A stretch of DNA of 64,000 bases from Nocardioides sp. SLBN-35 (lineage in GTDB: Bacteria; Actinomycetota; Actinomycetes; Propionibacteriales; Nocardioidaceae): contig NZ_VFNU01000001.1 of the NCBI RefSeq assembly GCF_006715725.1, positions 4,960,001 to 5,024,000 of the forward strand, written 5' to 3'. The notes below the pieces were generated by a model. That model ran no database searches. It was not told where the DNA came from and saw only the letters and a list, made by a program, of their open reading frames with translations. How positions within the stretch are numbered: the stretch's first letter is position 1; every line of letters starts with the position of its first letter. This document shows positions 23,081 through 30,713 of this stretch, in pieces. Position numbers and translations under genes: made by a program.

Positions 23081-23452
23081 ATGACCGCAGACATCCGCGC
23101 CACCGTCGTCCGCTACCTCGACCTGGTCGCGAACGCGACCAGTGGCGCGCAGATCGCCGCCCTGTACGCCGCCGACGCCACCCTCGAAGACCCGGTGGGC
23201 TCGCCGGCTCGCAAGGGCACCGACGAGATCGCGGCGTTCTACGAGGTGCTGACCACCCGGCAGCGCAGCACCGAGCTGCTCGCGATCCGGGTCGCCGGCA
23301 GCGAGGCGGCGTTCACCTTCCGGGTCGTGTCGGGCGCCGGCGCGGAGCAGTCGGTGATCGAGCCGATCGACGTGATGACCTTCTCCGAGGACGGCCTGAT
23401 CACGAGCATGCGGGCGTTCTGGTCGCCGGCCGACGTGCACCGCGGGGCTTGA
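23081..23452 (+). CDS. NTF2-like / SnoaL-family protein (ketosteroid isomerase-like)
   Basis: This 123-residue protein has an NTF2-like fold: a helical N-terminus (VVRYLDLVANATS), ALYAADATLEDPVGSP with the Asp typical of ketosteroid isomerase-type pockets, and late beta strands with IEPIDVMTFSEDGLITSMRAFW. The family includes delta-5-3-ketosteroid isomerases and many uncharacterised members, so the substrate is unknown. It is divergent from rplJ and 49 bp upstream of the aspartate aminotransferase gene, with which it may be cotranscribed. Confidence 0.8.
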   Translation: MTADIRATVVRYLDLVANATSGAQIAALYAADATLEDPVGSPARKGTDEIAAFYEVLTTRQRSTELLAIRVAGSEAAFTFRVVSGAGAEQSVIEPIDVMTFSEDGLITSMRAFWSPADVHRGA

Positions 23453-23501
23453 GTCGCGGACCGGGCGCGCGTGTCGCGCGCGGACTTGGCACGATGGTCC
23501 C

Positions 23502-24782
23502 GTGACCTCCTCCGCGACGCCGCTGTCCGCCCTGTCCGCCGACGACCTCGCCGCGCGCCTGACGACGGTGCGCGCCGCCTACGACGAGCTGAAGGCGCGG
23601 GGTCTCAAGCTCGACCTCACCCGGGGCAAGCCCGGCGCCGACCAGCTCGACCTGTCCAACGACCTGCTCGGCCTGCCGTCGTCGTACCGCGACCGCTCGG
23701 GCGCGGACGTGCGCAACTACGGCGGGCTCGAGGGCCTGGTGGAGATGCGCGAGATCTTCGCCGACCTGCTGGGCGTCGACGTCGCGAGCGTCGTGTGCGG
23801 TGGCAACTCCAGCCTCACGATGATGTACCAGGTGCTCACCGCGCTGCTGCTCAAGGGCGGCCCCGACTCGCCGCGGCCGTGGTCGCAGGAGCCGGTCGTC
23901 AAGTTCATCTGCCCGGTGCCCGGCTACGACCGTCACTTCACGATGCTGGCCGAGCTCGGCATCGAGATGCTGAGCGTCCCGATGAACGCCGACGGCCCCG
24001 ACGTGCAGGCCGTGCGCGCCCTCGTCGACGACCCGGCCGTCAAGGGCATGTGGATCGTGCCGACGTACGCCAACCCGACGGGGGCGGTCTGCTCGGCCGA
24101 GGTCGCCGCCGAGCTGATGGCGATGCCGACCGCGGCGCCCGACTTCCGGATCCTGTGGGACAACGCGTACGCCGTGCACCACCTCACCGACGAGGAGACC
24201 AAGAGCGCCGACGCGCTGGGGCTGGCCGCCGCCTCGGGTCACCCGAACCGACCGATCATGTTCGCCTCGACCTCGAAGATCACCTTCGCCGGCGCGGGCG
24301 TGGCCGCGCTCGCGGCCTCGCCCGAGAACAAGGCGTGGTACCTCGAGCGGCTCGGCTTCGCCGCCATCGGCCCCGACAAGGTCAACCACCTGCGCCACGT
24401 CGAGTTCTTCGGCGACGCCGACGGCGTGCGCGCCCACATGCGCAAGCACCGCGACCTGATCGCGCCGAAGTTCGCGGCGGTCGAGGACGCCCTGTCCTCG
24501 CGGCTGGGCGGCCTGGGGATCGCCGAGTGGACCGTCCCCACGGGCGGCTACTTCGTGAACCTCGACGTCCTCGACGGTACGGCGACCCGCGTGGTCCAGC
24601 TCGCCAAGGAAGCCGGCATCGCGTTGACGCCCGCCGGCTCGGCGTTCCCCCACGGCAACGACCCGCGAGACCGCAACATCCGCCTCGCGCCGACCTTCCC
24701 CGTCCTCGACGAGGTCGAGGCCGCGATGGCCGGGGTGGCCGTGTGCGTCGAGCTGGCCGCGCTGGAGAAGCTCACCGCCTGA
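23502..24782 (+). CDS. aspT: Aspartate aminotransferase, class I subgroup Ic (AspT-like)
   Basis: A 426-residue PLP enzyme closely resembling, from memory, Corynebacterium glutamicum AspT along most of its length: KLDLTRGKPGADQLD near 36-50, ICPVPGYDRHF, IVPTYANPTGAV, ILWDNAYAVHHLTDEE. The PLP lysine lies in FASTSKITFAGAG at about 258. It makes aspartate from oxaloacetate and glutamate. The start is GTG (23502-23504). In Streptomyces and others an aspartate aminotransferase gene also lies near this ribosomal region. Its stop overlaps the convergent DUF4232 gene by 11 bp. Confidence 0.88.
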   Translation: MTSSATPLSALSADDLAARLTTVRAAYDELKARGLKLDLTRGKPGADQLDLSNDLLGLPSSYRDRSGADVRNYGGLEGLVEMREIFADLLGVDVASVVCGGNSSLTMMYQVLTALLLKGGPDSPRPWSQEPVVKFICPVPGYDRHFTMLAELGIEMLSVPMNADGPDVQAVRALVDDPAVKGMWIVPTYANPTGAVCSAEVAAELMAMPTAAPDFRILWDNAYAVHHLTDEETKSADALGLAAASGHPNRPIMFASTSKITFAGAGVAALAASPENKAWYLERLGFAAIGPDKVNHLRHVEFFGDADGVRAHMRKHRDLIAPKFAAVEDALSSRLGGLGIAEWTVPTGGYFVNLDVLDGTATRVVQLAKEAGIALTPAGSAFPHGNDPRDRNIRLAPTFPVLDEVEAAMAGVAVCVELAALEKLTA

Positions 24783-25470
24783 ACGGGGTCAGCCGCACGG
24801 TCGTCAGCGGCCCGATGTCGAGCGGCGGGGCGTCGGCGGCGTCCCCGGCGAGACGCGCGGGCAACGCGACCGGTACCTGACCGCGCGCCAGCTGGAGGAC
24901 GAGCAGCGACACGTGCTCGGACTCGGCGCCGGCCAGGTCACCGGTCCACTCGAGGTCGCTGGTCGCCTGCTCCCCCGGCGCCAGCCGGACCGGGTCGGCC
25001 GGCGCGCCGGAGGCGCCCGGCCCGATCTCGTTGACGAAGGTCGTGCCCCACGCGCCCCGGGCGCCGACGCCGGGCACGCCCTCGACCACGCACGGCTCGT
25101 GGCCGCTGTTGCGCACCACGAGCCGGCTGTAGCGGTGGCCCGCCGCCTGGTCGAAGCCCTCGAGGGTGACCGCGACCTGGTCGGCAGTGCAGTGGTCCGG
25201 CCCGGCGGCCGTGGCCCGGGTGCGCAACAGTGCCGTGAGCGCCGCGTCGTCGAGCTCGACGTCGGGCGTCGGCGTGGGCCCGTCGGGGCTCTCGTCCCAG
25301 CCCGGCGCGAGCTCCTCGTGCCCCGGCGCGGCGGTCGTCGCGGAGGGTTCCGGCACCGGCGCGCGGGTCGTCCCGGGCACCGGATCGGGCTCGGCCCCGG
25401 ACTCGGCGGTGCAGGCGGAGAGGACCGACAGCACGGCCGCGAACGCGAGCGACCCGAGAACACGCCTCAC
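24772..25470 (-). CDS. DUF4232-domain lipoprotein
   Basis: I start at GTG (25470-25468), giving 232 residues; longer upstream reading is encoded by a REP-like repeat and is rejected. The signal peptide ends with a lipobox, VLSVLSAC, at about residues 12-19. A Pro/Thr/Glu-rich spacer is followed by a DUF4232-like domain with paired Cys (DHCTADQVAV, NSGHEPCVVEGVPGVG). Function is unknown; probably a cell-surface lipoprotein. It converges with aspT and their last 11 bp overlap. Confidence 0.7.
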   Translation of the reverse strand: MRRVLGSLAFAAVLSVLSACTAESGAEPDPVPGTTRAPVPEPSATTAAPGHEELAPGWDESPDGPTPTPDVELDDAALTALLRTRATAAGPDHCTADQVAVTLEGFDQAAGHRYSRLVVRNSGHEPCVVEGVPGVGARGAWGTTFVNEIGPGASGAPADPVRLAPGEQATSDLEWTGDLAGAESEHVSLLVLQLARGQVPVALPARLAGDAADAPPLDIGPLTTVRLTPFRR

Positions 25471-25500
25471 GCCGCACACCCTAGGCCGGCACCGGAAATG

Positions 25501-25539
25501 CCGACGCCCGCCGTCCCCGAGGGGTGCGGCGGGCGTCGG
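25501..25539 (-). terminator. Hairpin terminator after rplA
   Basis: Arms 25501-25513 and 25527-25539 form a perfect 13-bp GC-rich stem with a 13-nt loop. Together with the adjacent REP-like element it separates rplA from the lipoprotein gene. Confidence 0.6.
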
Positions 25540-25576
25540 GTCTCGAGACGGTCGCTGCGCGACCTCCTCGACCACC
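25538..25576. repeat. REP-like palindromic element after rplA
   Basis: A 39-bp element with inner stem GGTCGC (25550-25555) and GCGACC (25559-25564). It differs from the copy at 9910-9948 at one base in the loop. It lies 16 bp after the rplA stop codon. Confidence 0.8.
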
Positions 25577-25592
25577 GAGTCTCAGAGAGGAA

Positions 25593-26306
25593 TCAGGCCT
25601 CGTCCTCGACCGCGACGTTCTTGACGCGGTTGGGGTCGACCTGGACTCCGGGGCCCATGGTCGTGGAGACGGTGACCTTCTTCAGGTAGCGGCCCTTGGA
25701 GCTGGCCGGCTTGAGCCGCAGCACCTCGTCGAGGGCGGCGGCGTAGTTCTCGGCGAGCTGCTGCTCGGAGAAGGAGGCCTTGCCCACGATGAAGTGGAGG
25801 TTGGCGTGGCGGTCGACGCGGAACTCGATCTTGCCGCCCTTGATGTCGGTCACGGCCTTGGCCGGGTCCGGCGTCACGGTGCCGACCTTCGGGTTCGGCA
25901 TGAGGCCACGGGGACCGAGCACGCGGCCGAGACGGCCGACCTTGCCCATCAGGTCCGGGGTGGCGACCACGGCGTCGAAGTCGGTCCAGCCGCCGGCGAC
26001 CTTGTCGATCAGGTCGTCGCTGCCGACGAAGTCGGCGCCGGCCTCGCGGGCGGCGTCGGCCTTGTCGCCGTTCGCGAACACGAGGACGCGAGCGGTCTTG
26101 CCGGTGCCGTGGGGCAGGTTGACGGTGCCGCGGACCATCTGGTCGGCCTTGCGCGGGTCGACACCCAGGCGCATGACGACGTCGACGGTCTCGTCGAACT
26201 TCTTCTTGCTGGCGGCCTTGGCGATCTTGATCGCGGCCAGCGGCGCGTAGAGCTCGTTCTTGTCGAACGTCTCGGCAGCCGCGCGGTAGGTCTTGCTGCG
26301 CTGCAT
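25593..26306 (-). CDS. rplA: 50S ribosomal protein L1
   Basis: This 237-residue protein forms the L1 stalk of the large subunit and in many bacteria represses its own operon. Recognisable motifs are VDVVMRLGVDPRKADQ, VRGTVNLPHGTGK, GPRGLMPNPKVGTVT and the C-terminal STTMGPGVQVDP. ATG start. It follows rplK after 63 bp in the conserved L11 operon. Confidence 0.98.
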   Translation of the reverse strand: MQRSKTYRAAAETFDKNELYAPLAAIKIAKAASKKKFDETVDVVMRLGVDPRKADQMVRGTVNLPHGTGKTARVLVFANGDKADAAREAGADFVGSDDLIDKVAGGWTDFDAVVATPDLMGKVGRLGRVLGPRGLMPNPKVGTVTPDPAKAVTDIKGGKIEFRVDRHANLHFIVGKASFSEQQLAENYAAALDEVLRLKPASSKGRYLKKVTVSTTMGPGVQVDPNRVKNVAVEDEA

Positions 26307-26369
26307 GGTGATTCCTTAAGTCGGAGAGGAGGTGTGGTCAGCGGGCCAGCGCGGCCCTTCCACGGTCTT

Positions 26370-26798
26370 TCAGTCGACGGTGACGCCCATGGAGCGCGCA
26401 GTGCCCTCCACGATCTTCATCGCGGCGTCGATGTCGTTGGCGTTGAGGTCGGGGAGCTTGGTCGTCGCGATCTCGCGCACCTGGTCCTTGGTCAGCTTGC
26501 CGACCTTCTCCTTGTGCGGGACGCCCGAGCCCTTCTGGAGGCCGGCGGCCTTCTTGATCAGCTCCGCGGCCGGCGGGGTCTTCGTGATGAAGTCGAACGT
26601 CCGGTCCTCGTAGATGGTGATCTCGACGGGGATGACGTTGCCGCGCATGGACTCGGTCTGGGCGTTGTACGCCTTGCAGAAGTCCATGATGTTGACGCCG
26701 TGCGGACCGAGCGCGGTACCGACCGGCGGAGCCGGGGTGGCCGAACCGGCCTGCAGCTGCACCTTGACCAGTGCGGCGATCTTCTTCTTGGGAGGCAT
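26370..26798 (-). CDS. rplK: 50S ribosomal protein L11
   Basis: This 142-residue protein binds the GTPase-associated region of 23S rRNA and is needed for RelA-dependent stringent response and for thiopeptide binding. Motifs: KVQLQAGSATPAPPVG, GPHGVNIMDFCKAYN with the proline-rich N-terminal domain, and C-terminal DLNANDIDAAMKIVEG. ATG start with AAAGAGATAGAGGA in front. Confidence 0.98.
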   Translation of the reverse strand: MPPKKKIAALVKVQLQAGSATPAPPVGTALGPHGVNIMDFCKAYNAQTESMRGNVIPVEITIYEDRTFDFITKTPPAAELIKKAAGLQKGSGVPHKEKVGKLTKDQVREIATTKLPDLNANDIDAAMKIVEGTARSMGVTVD

Positions 26799-26923
26799 TC
26801 CTCTATCTCTTTCTTCTCGTGGTCATGACGAGACGCACGTCGTACGTCTCTGCCACCTGCGCTGCCGGCGCGTCGACCGGGCAACCCAGACATTCTTCCC
26901 CGCCGAGGCGGGGACGGCGAAAT

Positions 26924-27838
26924 TCAGACCCGCTGGATCTGGGAGAACGAGAGCTCGACCGGGGTCTCGCGGCCGAAGATCTCGACGAGCGCCTTGACCC
27001 GCTGGGCCTCGGCGTTGATCTCGGTGATCGTCGCGTGGAGCGTGGCGAACGCGCCGTCGACGATGAGGACGGAGTCGTTGACGTCGAAGTCGGCGACCTC
27101 GATCGGCTTCTTGGCCGGCGTCACAGCGGAGCCGGGGGTGCTGGCCGCGGCGGCCTCGGCCTCGGCGGCAGCAGCGGTGACCACGGCCGGGGCGAGCATC
27201 TTCTCGACCTCGTCCATGCTCAGCGGCACCGGCTGGTGGCTGTGACCGACGAAGCCGGTGACCGACGGGGTGTGCCGTACAGCGGCCCAGGACTCGTCGG
27301 TGAGGTCCATCCGGACCAGGACATAGCCGGGGAGAACGGTGCGCTTGACCATCTTGCGCTGGCCGTTCTTGATCTCGGCGACCTCCTCGGTGGGGACCAC
27401 GATCTCGTGGATGTAGTCCTCCATGTTGAGGGAGTGGATCCGGTTCTCGAGGTTCTGCTTCACCCGGTTCTCCATGCCGGAGTAGGTGTGCACCACGAAC
27501 CAGTCACCGGGCTTGGCCCACAGCTCACGACGGAACGCCTCGAGCGGGTCCTCGTCGGCCTGCTCCTCGGCGGGCTCGTCCTCGTCGGCGTCGTCGGCGT
27601 CGTCCTCGTCGGCGTCGTCGGCGTCGTCCTCGACAGCGGCGATCTCGTCGGCACCCTCGACGTCGACGGTCTCGTCGATCTCGACGTCCTCCTCGACGTC
27701 GTCGGCCAGGTCGGCCTCGACGGTCTCCTCGAGGGCGGTGTCCTCCGCGTCCTCGACGTCGGCGACGTCGTGGGCCGCCTCGGCGAGCGCCTCGTCAGCC
27801 TGGGCCGGGTCGTACTGCTCGGACACGTGCTGCTCCAT
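26924..27838 (-). CDS. nusG: Transcription termination/antitermination factor NusG with acidic N-terminal extension
   Basis: NusG binds RNA polymerase and couples it to Rho or the ribosome. The NGN domain starts at about residue 111 (DWFVVHTYSGMENRVKQNL) and includes PGYVLVRMDLTDESW and TGFVGHSHQPVPLS. The KOW domain is near 248-304 (VLIVDGAFATLHATITEI, GRETPVELSF). The first 105 or so residues are almost entirely Asp, Glu and Ala, with DADDADED repeats, a long form also known in Streptomyces and relatives. An Ala-rich insertion lies between the domains at about 215-240. 304 residues against about 180 in E. coli. Confidence 0.96.
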   Translation of the reverse strand: MEQHVSEQYDPAQADEALAEAAHDVADVEDAEDTALEETVEADLADDVEEDVEIDETVDVEGADEIAAVEDDADDADEDDADDADEDEPAEEQADEDPLEAFRRELWAKPGDWFVVHTYSGMENRVKQNLENRIHSLNMEDYIHEIVVPTEEVAEIKNGQRKMVKRTVLPGYVLVRMDLTDESWAAVRHTPSVTGFVGHSHQPVPLSMDEVEKMLAPAVVTAAAAEAEAAAASTPGSAVTPAKKPIEVADFDVNDSVLIVDGAFATLHATITEINAEAQRVKALVEIFGRETPVELSFSQIQRV

Positions 27839-27885
27839 CAGTTGAGAGAAAAATCAGGTCAGCCGACGCGGGTGCGCGCCGGCGC

Positions 27886-28158
27886 TCAGATGTCGTCGGC
27901 GCCGGTGAAGATCTCGAACGCGAGCTTTCCGAGCGCGAGATCGAGGACCGACACGAGGGCGATCATCACGAGGACGAAGGCGATGACGACGACGAAGTAG
28001 GTGCCGAGCTGCTCCCGCGTCGGCCAGACGACCTTGCGGAGCTCGGCGACGACCTGGCGGTAGAAGGTCACCGGCCCGGTGCGGTTCTCGGGCTGCTTGC
28101 CACCCGAGGAGTCCTTGCGGCCTCCACGGACTGCCGGAGCATCCGCCACGCTGCTCAC
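27886..28158 (-). CDS. secE: Preprotein translocase subunit SecE
   Basis: SecE stabilises SecY in the Sec translocon. The conserved core is VTFYRQVVAELRKVVWPTRE, followed by one transmembrane helix (TYFVVVIAFVLVMIALVSVL). I choose GTG 28158-28156 behind AAGGAG, giving 90 residues; GTG 28149-28147 is an alternative. Longer forms are wrong because they run into the tRNA-Trp gene. It precedes nusG by 47 bp. Confidence 0.93.
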   Translation of the reverse strand: MSSVADAPAVRGGRKDSSGGKQPENRTGPVTFYRQVVAELRKVVWPTREQLGTYFVVVIAFVLVMIALVSVLDLALGKLAFEIFTGADDI

Positions 28159-28208
28159 CTTCTCCTTGTCAGCAGCCGACCGTCCGGCCGGCTGGTCGTC
28201 ACGTCTTG

Positions 28209-28281
28209 CAGGGCACGAGGGACTTGAACCCCCAACCTTCGGTTTTGGAGACCGATGCTCTGCCAGTTGAGCTAGTGCCCT
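28209..28281 (-). tRNA. trpT: tRNA-Trp (CCA)
   Basis: A cloverleaf of 73 nt with acceptor AGGGCAC/GTGCCCT, D arm with GCTCAACTGGCAGAGC, anticodon loop TCCAAAA with anticodon CCA, and T loop GGTTCAAGT. CCA is not encoded. It lies 50 bp upstream of secE, as in mycobacteria and Streptomyces. Confidence 0.95.
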
Positions 28282-28355
28282 CCGCGGCTTCTCCCCGCCC
28301 ACGCCGTCCGGCCGAAGGGCGCGACCGAGCATGGGGGAAAGATCCACCGGGGAGC

Positions 28356-28384
28356 ACTCTACAGATGCACCGGGTGCCGACCAA
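28356..28384 (-). promoter_or_regulatory. Promoter of tRNA-Trp-secE-nusG
   Basis: On the minus strand TTGGTC (28384-28379) and TAGAGT (28361-28356) are separated by 17 bp, about 75 bp upstream of the tRNA-Trp gene. This is the best sigma-70-type promoter in the gap. Confidence 0.55.
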
Positions 28385-28399
28385 AGTACGGACCGGTTC

Positions 28400-29092
28400 C
28401 TAACCGGGGCCCGGGCCCTGGATCGCGTCGAGCAGTCCGAGGACGTCGTCGACGACGCCGCGCAGCACCGGCAGCCGGCTCATCCGGACCAGTCGGTCGA
28501 CGAGCGGTACGACGCCCCGGGCCAGCGTCCGCGAGCGCTGCTGGCCCGGGCTGCCGTCGTACACCCAGAACAGGACGACGCCCATCTGCAGCAGCCAGAG
28601 CAGCTCGGGCAGGCGACCCTCGAGGCGGCGCGACACCTTCGCGTCCGAGCCCGCCAGCAGGCGGCGCATCAGGGCGATGCTGCCGTCGCGGGCCGGCGCG
28701 GACTCGGGACTGAACGGGGACAGCGGGCTGGCGGGGTCGGCCGCGTTGCGGAAGAACTGCGCCGCGAAGGCGTGGTGCGGCTCCGCGATGTCGAGCCAGG
28801 CCTCGAGGCTGCCCCGGAGCCGGCCCGCGAAGCCGGACTCCTTCGCCAGCACCGCCTCGACGGCCGCCTCGTGCTCGGCCAGGAGCTCGTCGTAGAACGC
28901 TTGGACGAGGTGCTCCTTGGAGGCGAAGTAGTAGTACGCGCTGCCGAGCGAGACGCCCGCGCCCTTGGCGACGGCCCGCATCGTGGTGCGGTCGTAGCCG
29001 TCCTCGCGGAAGAGCTGCAGCGCCGTCGCGAGGATCGTCGCGCGGGTCTGGGCCGCCTTGGGCGTCAGCGGGGAGTCCGGCACGATGCCCAC
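28400..29092 (-). CDS. TetR family transcriptional regulator
   Basis: A 230-residue regulator with an N-terminal helix-turn-helix: TRATILATALQLFREDGYD, then TMRAVAKGAGVSLGSAYYYFASKEHLV (about 16-62). The rest is a helical ligand-binding domain with no recognisable ligand signature. It starts 10 bp downstream of the membrane protein gene (29103-29513) and is probably cotranscribed. The two palindromes at 29527-29587 in front of that gene are the likely operators, giving autoregulation. Confidence 0.88.
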   Translation of the reverse strand: MGIVPDSPLTPKAAQTRATILATALQLFREDGYDRTTMRAVAKGAGVSLGSAYYYFASKEHLVQAFYDELLAEHEAAVEAVLAKESGFAGRLRGSLEAWLDIAEPHHAFAAQFFRNAADPASPLSPFSPESAPARDGSIALMRRLLAGSDAKVSRRLEGRLPELLWLLQMGVVLFWVYDGSPGQQRSRTLARGVVPLVDRLVRMSRLPVLRGVVDDVLGLLDAIQGPGPG

Positions 29093-29102
29093 CCTAGAGA
29101 CC

Positions 29103-29513
29103 TCAGCGCGGGGACATGGGGTACGCCGGGACGCCGTACTGCGTCGTCGGGGGCATCGGCGGCATCTGGTCCAGGCGGTGCCGGCGGCGCAGCCGGTTGA
29201 AGACGTAGACGTTGAAGAAGTGCAGCACGCCGAGGGTCAGCAGCACCACGCCGACCTTGACGCTCAGCACGTCGAACACGTCCTCGGCGCTGTTCGAGAC
29301 GCCGCTGCGCAGGTAGAGGGAGACGAAGCCCAGGTTGAGCAGGTAGAAGCCGACGACGAGCAGCCGGTTGACCGCGTCGGCGAGGGCGTCGTCTCCACCG
29401 AAGACGTCGGCCAGGAACACCCGGCCGTTGCGCGAGAGCGTGCTCGCGACCCAGATGGTCAGCGGGACGGTGATGACGAGGTAGCCGACGTAGCCGGCGA
29501 TGGTCCAGCTCAT
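29103..29513 (-). CDS. Small integral membrane protein cotranscribed with TetR
   Basis: This 136-residue protein has three clear hydrophobic segments (about 5-25, 49-69 and 82-104) and a basic motif FNRLRRRHRLDQM, then a proline-rich tail (MPPMPPTTQYG). I do not recognise a characterised family; similar small proteins occur next to TetR genes in actinobacteria. It lies directly in front of the TetR gene and behind two operator palindromes, so it is probably a target of that regulator. Function unknown. Confidence 0.7.
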   Translation of the reverse strand: MSWTIAGYVGYLVITVPLTIWVASTLSRNGRVFLADVFGGDDALADAVNRLLVVGFYLLNLGFVSLYLRSGVSNSAEDVFDVLSVKVGVVLLTLGVLHFFNVYVFNRLRRRHRLDQMPPMPPTTQYGVPAYPMSPR

Positions 29514-29526
29514 GGCGGACCCCTTT

Positions 29527-29587
29527 CTTGAACGTGTTCAAAACCCTGACGGGATGGACTCTAGGTCATGTTTTGAACGTGTTCAAG
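29527..29587. promoter_or_regulatory. Paired TetR-type operators, TTGAACGTGTTCAA
   Basis: TTGAACGTGTTCAA occurs at 29528-29541 and 29573-29586. The 18-bp extended sites (29527-29544 and 29570-29587) are inverted copies of each other, apart from the central two bases, and are 45 bp apart. They lie between the minus-strand membrane protein-TetR operon and the plus-strand adenosine deaminase gene, so they could control both directions. Confidence 0.75.
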
Positions 29588-29633
29588 TCTTCCCTCCGGA
29601 CGGCCCAGACGGGCGTCCTCCTAGGATGTCCGC

Positions 29634-30656
29634 GTGCGGGATCTCAAGGCGTTGCCCAAGGCGCACCTCCACCTGCACTTCACCGGCTCGATGCGCCACG
29701 CGACGCTCCTGGAGCTGGCCGCCCGCGACCGGATCCACCTGCCCGACGCGCTCGTCGAGGAGTGGCCGCCGCAGCTGACCGCGGCCGACGAGAAGGGCTG
29801 GTTCCGCTTCCAGCGGCTCTACGACGTCGCGCGGTCCGTGCTGCGCACCGAGGCCGACGTACGCCGGCTCGTGCTCGAGGCCGCCGAGGACGACGTGGCC
29901 GACGGCGGCCGGTGGCTGGAGATCCAGGTCGACCCGAGCGGGTACGCCGCCCGCTTCGGCGGCATCACCGCCTTCACCGACCTGGTGCTCGACGCCGTGC
30001 ACGACGCGTCGGCCCGCACCGGCCTCGGGATCGCGGTGGTCATCGCCGCCAACCGGACCCGCCACCCGCTCGACGCCCGCACCCTGGCCCGCCTCGCGAG
30101 CCAGTACGTCGACCGCGGCGTCGTCGGCTTCGGGCTCTCCAACGACGAGCGCCGCGGCCGTACCTCCGACTTCGCGGCCGCCTTCGCCATCGCCGAGCGC
30201 GCCGGCCTGCTGCTCGCGCCCCACGGCGGCGAGCTGCGCGGGCCCGAGCACATCCGGGTGTGCCTCGACGACCTGCATGCGGGCCGCCTCGGGCACGGCG
30301 TACGCGCGGCCGAGGACCCCGCCCTGCTGGCCCGCATCGTCGACGCCGGCGTGGCCCTCGAGGTCTGCCCGGTGTCCAACGTGGCCCTCGGCGTCTACAG
30401 CGACCTGACCTCGGTCCCGCTGCCCACCCTGCTGGAGGCCGGAGCCACGATCGCCCTCGGCGCCGACGACCCGCTGCTGTTCGGCTCGCGCCTCGCGGGG
30501 CAGTACGCCACGATGCGTGCCGCCCACGAGCTGAGCGACGAGCGGCTCGCCGAGCTCGCGCGGATGTCGTTCCGCGCCAGCCGGGCGCCGAAGGACGTCG
30601 TCGACGCGGGGATGGCCGGCATCGACGCCTGGCTCGCCGAGGAGTCGGCGAGCTGA
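29634..30656 (+). CDS. add: Adenosine deaminase
   Basis: A 340-residue metallo-hydrolase converting adenosine to inosine in purine salvage. Zinc ligands and catalytic residues fit the family: KAHLHLHFTGS (HxH, residues about 9-19), the HGGE motif near 200, RLGHGVRA (His near 222), and GADDPLLFGS for the metal-binding Asp pair. The start is GTG (29634-29636). It is divergent from the TetR operon with the operator pair in between and ends at a strong hairpin terminator. Some family members deaminate adenine or other aminopurines instead. Confidence 0.88.
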   Translation: MRDLKALPKAHLHLHFTGSMRHATLLELAARDRIHLPDALVEEWPPQLTAADEKGWFRFQRLYDVARSVLRTEADVRRLVLEAAEDDVADGGRWLEIQVDPSGYAARFGGITAFTDLVLDAVHDASARTGLGIAVVIAANRTRHPLDARTLARLASQYVDRGVVGFGLSNDERRGRTSDFAAAFAIAERAGLLLAPHGGELRGPEHIRVCLDDLHAGRLGHGVRAAEDPALLARIVDAGVALEVCPVSNVALGVYSDLTSVPLPTLLEAGATIALGADDPLLFGSRLAGQYATMRAAHELSDERLAELARMSFRASRAPKDVVDAGMAGIDAWLAEESAS

Positions 30657-30666
30657 CCTGGACGCA

Positions 30667-30697
30667 CTGCGGGCCCGGCCGATGGCCGGGCCCGCAG
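30667..30697. terminator. Convergent terminator, add and secreted paralogue 1
   Basis: Perfect 14-bp arms (30667-30680 and 30684-30697) with a GAT loop lie between the add stop and the end of the convergent secreted protein gene, so it can serve both. Confidence 0.8.
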
Positions 30698-30713
30698 CAG
30701 GGTCAGTGGTGTG

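Noticed and set aside
27585..27640. Direct repeats as a possible array or origin
   Set aside because: They are the codon pattern of the acidic Asp/Glu/Ala tail of NusG.
28159..28347. N-terminal extension of secE
   Set aside because: It would translate through the tRNA-Trp gene; the SecE family needs only the shorter form.
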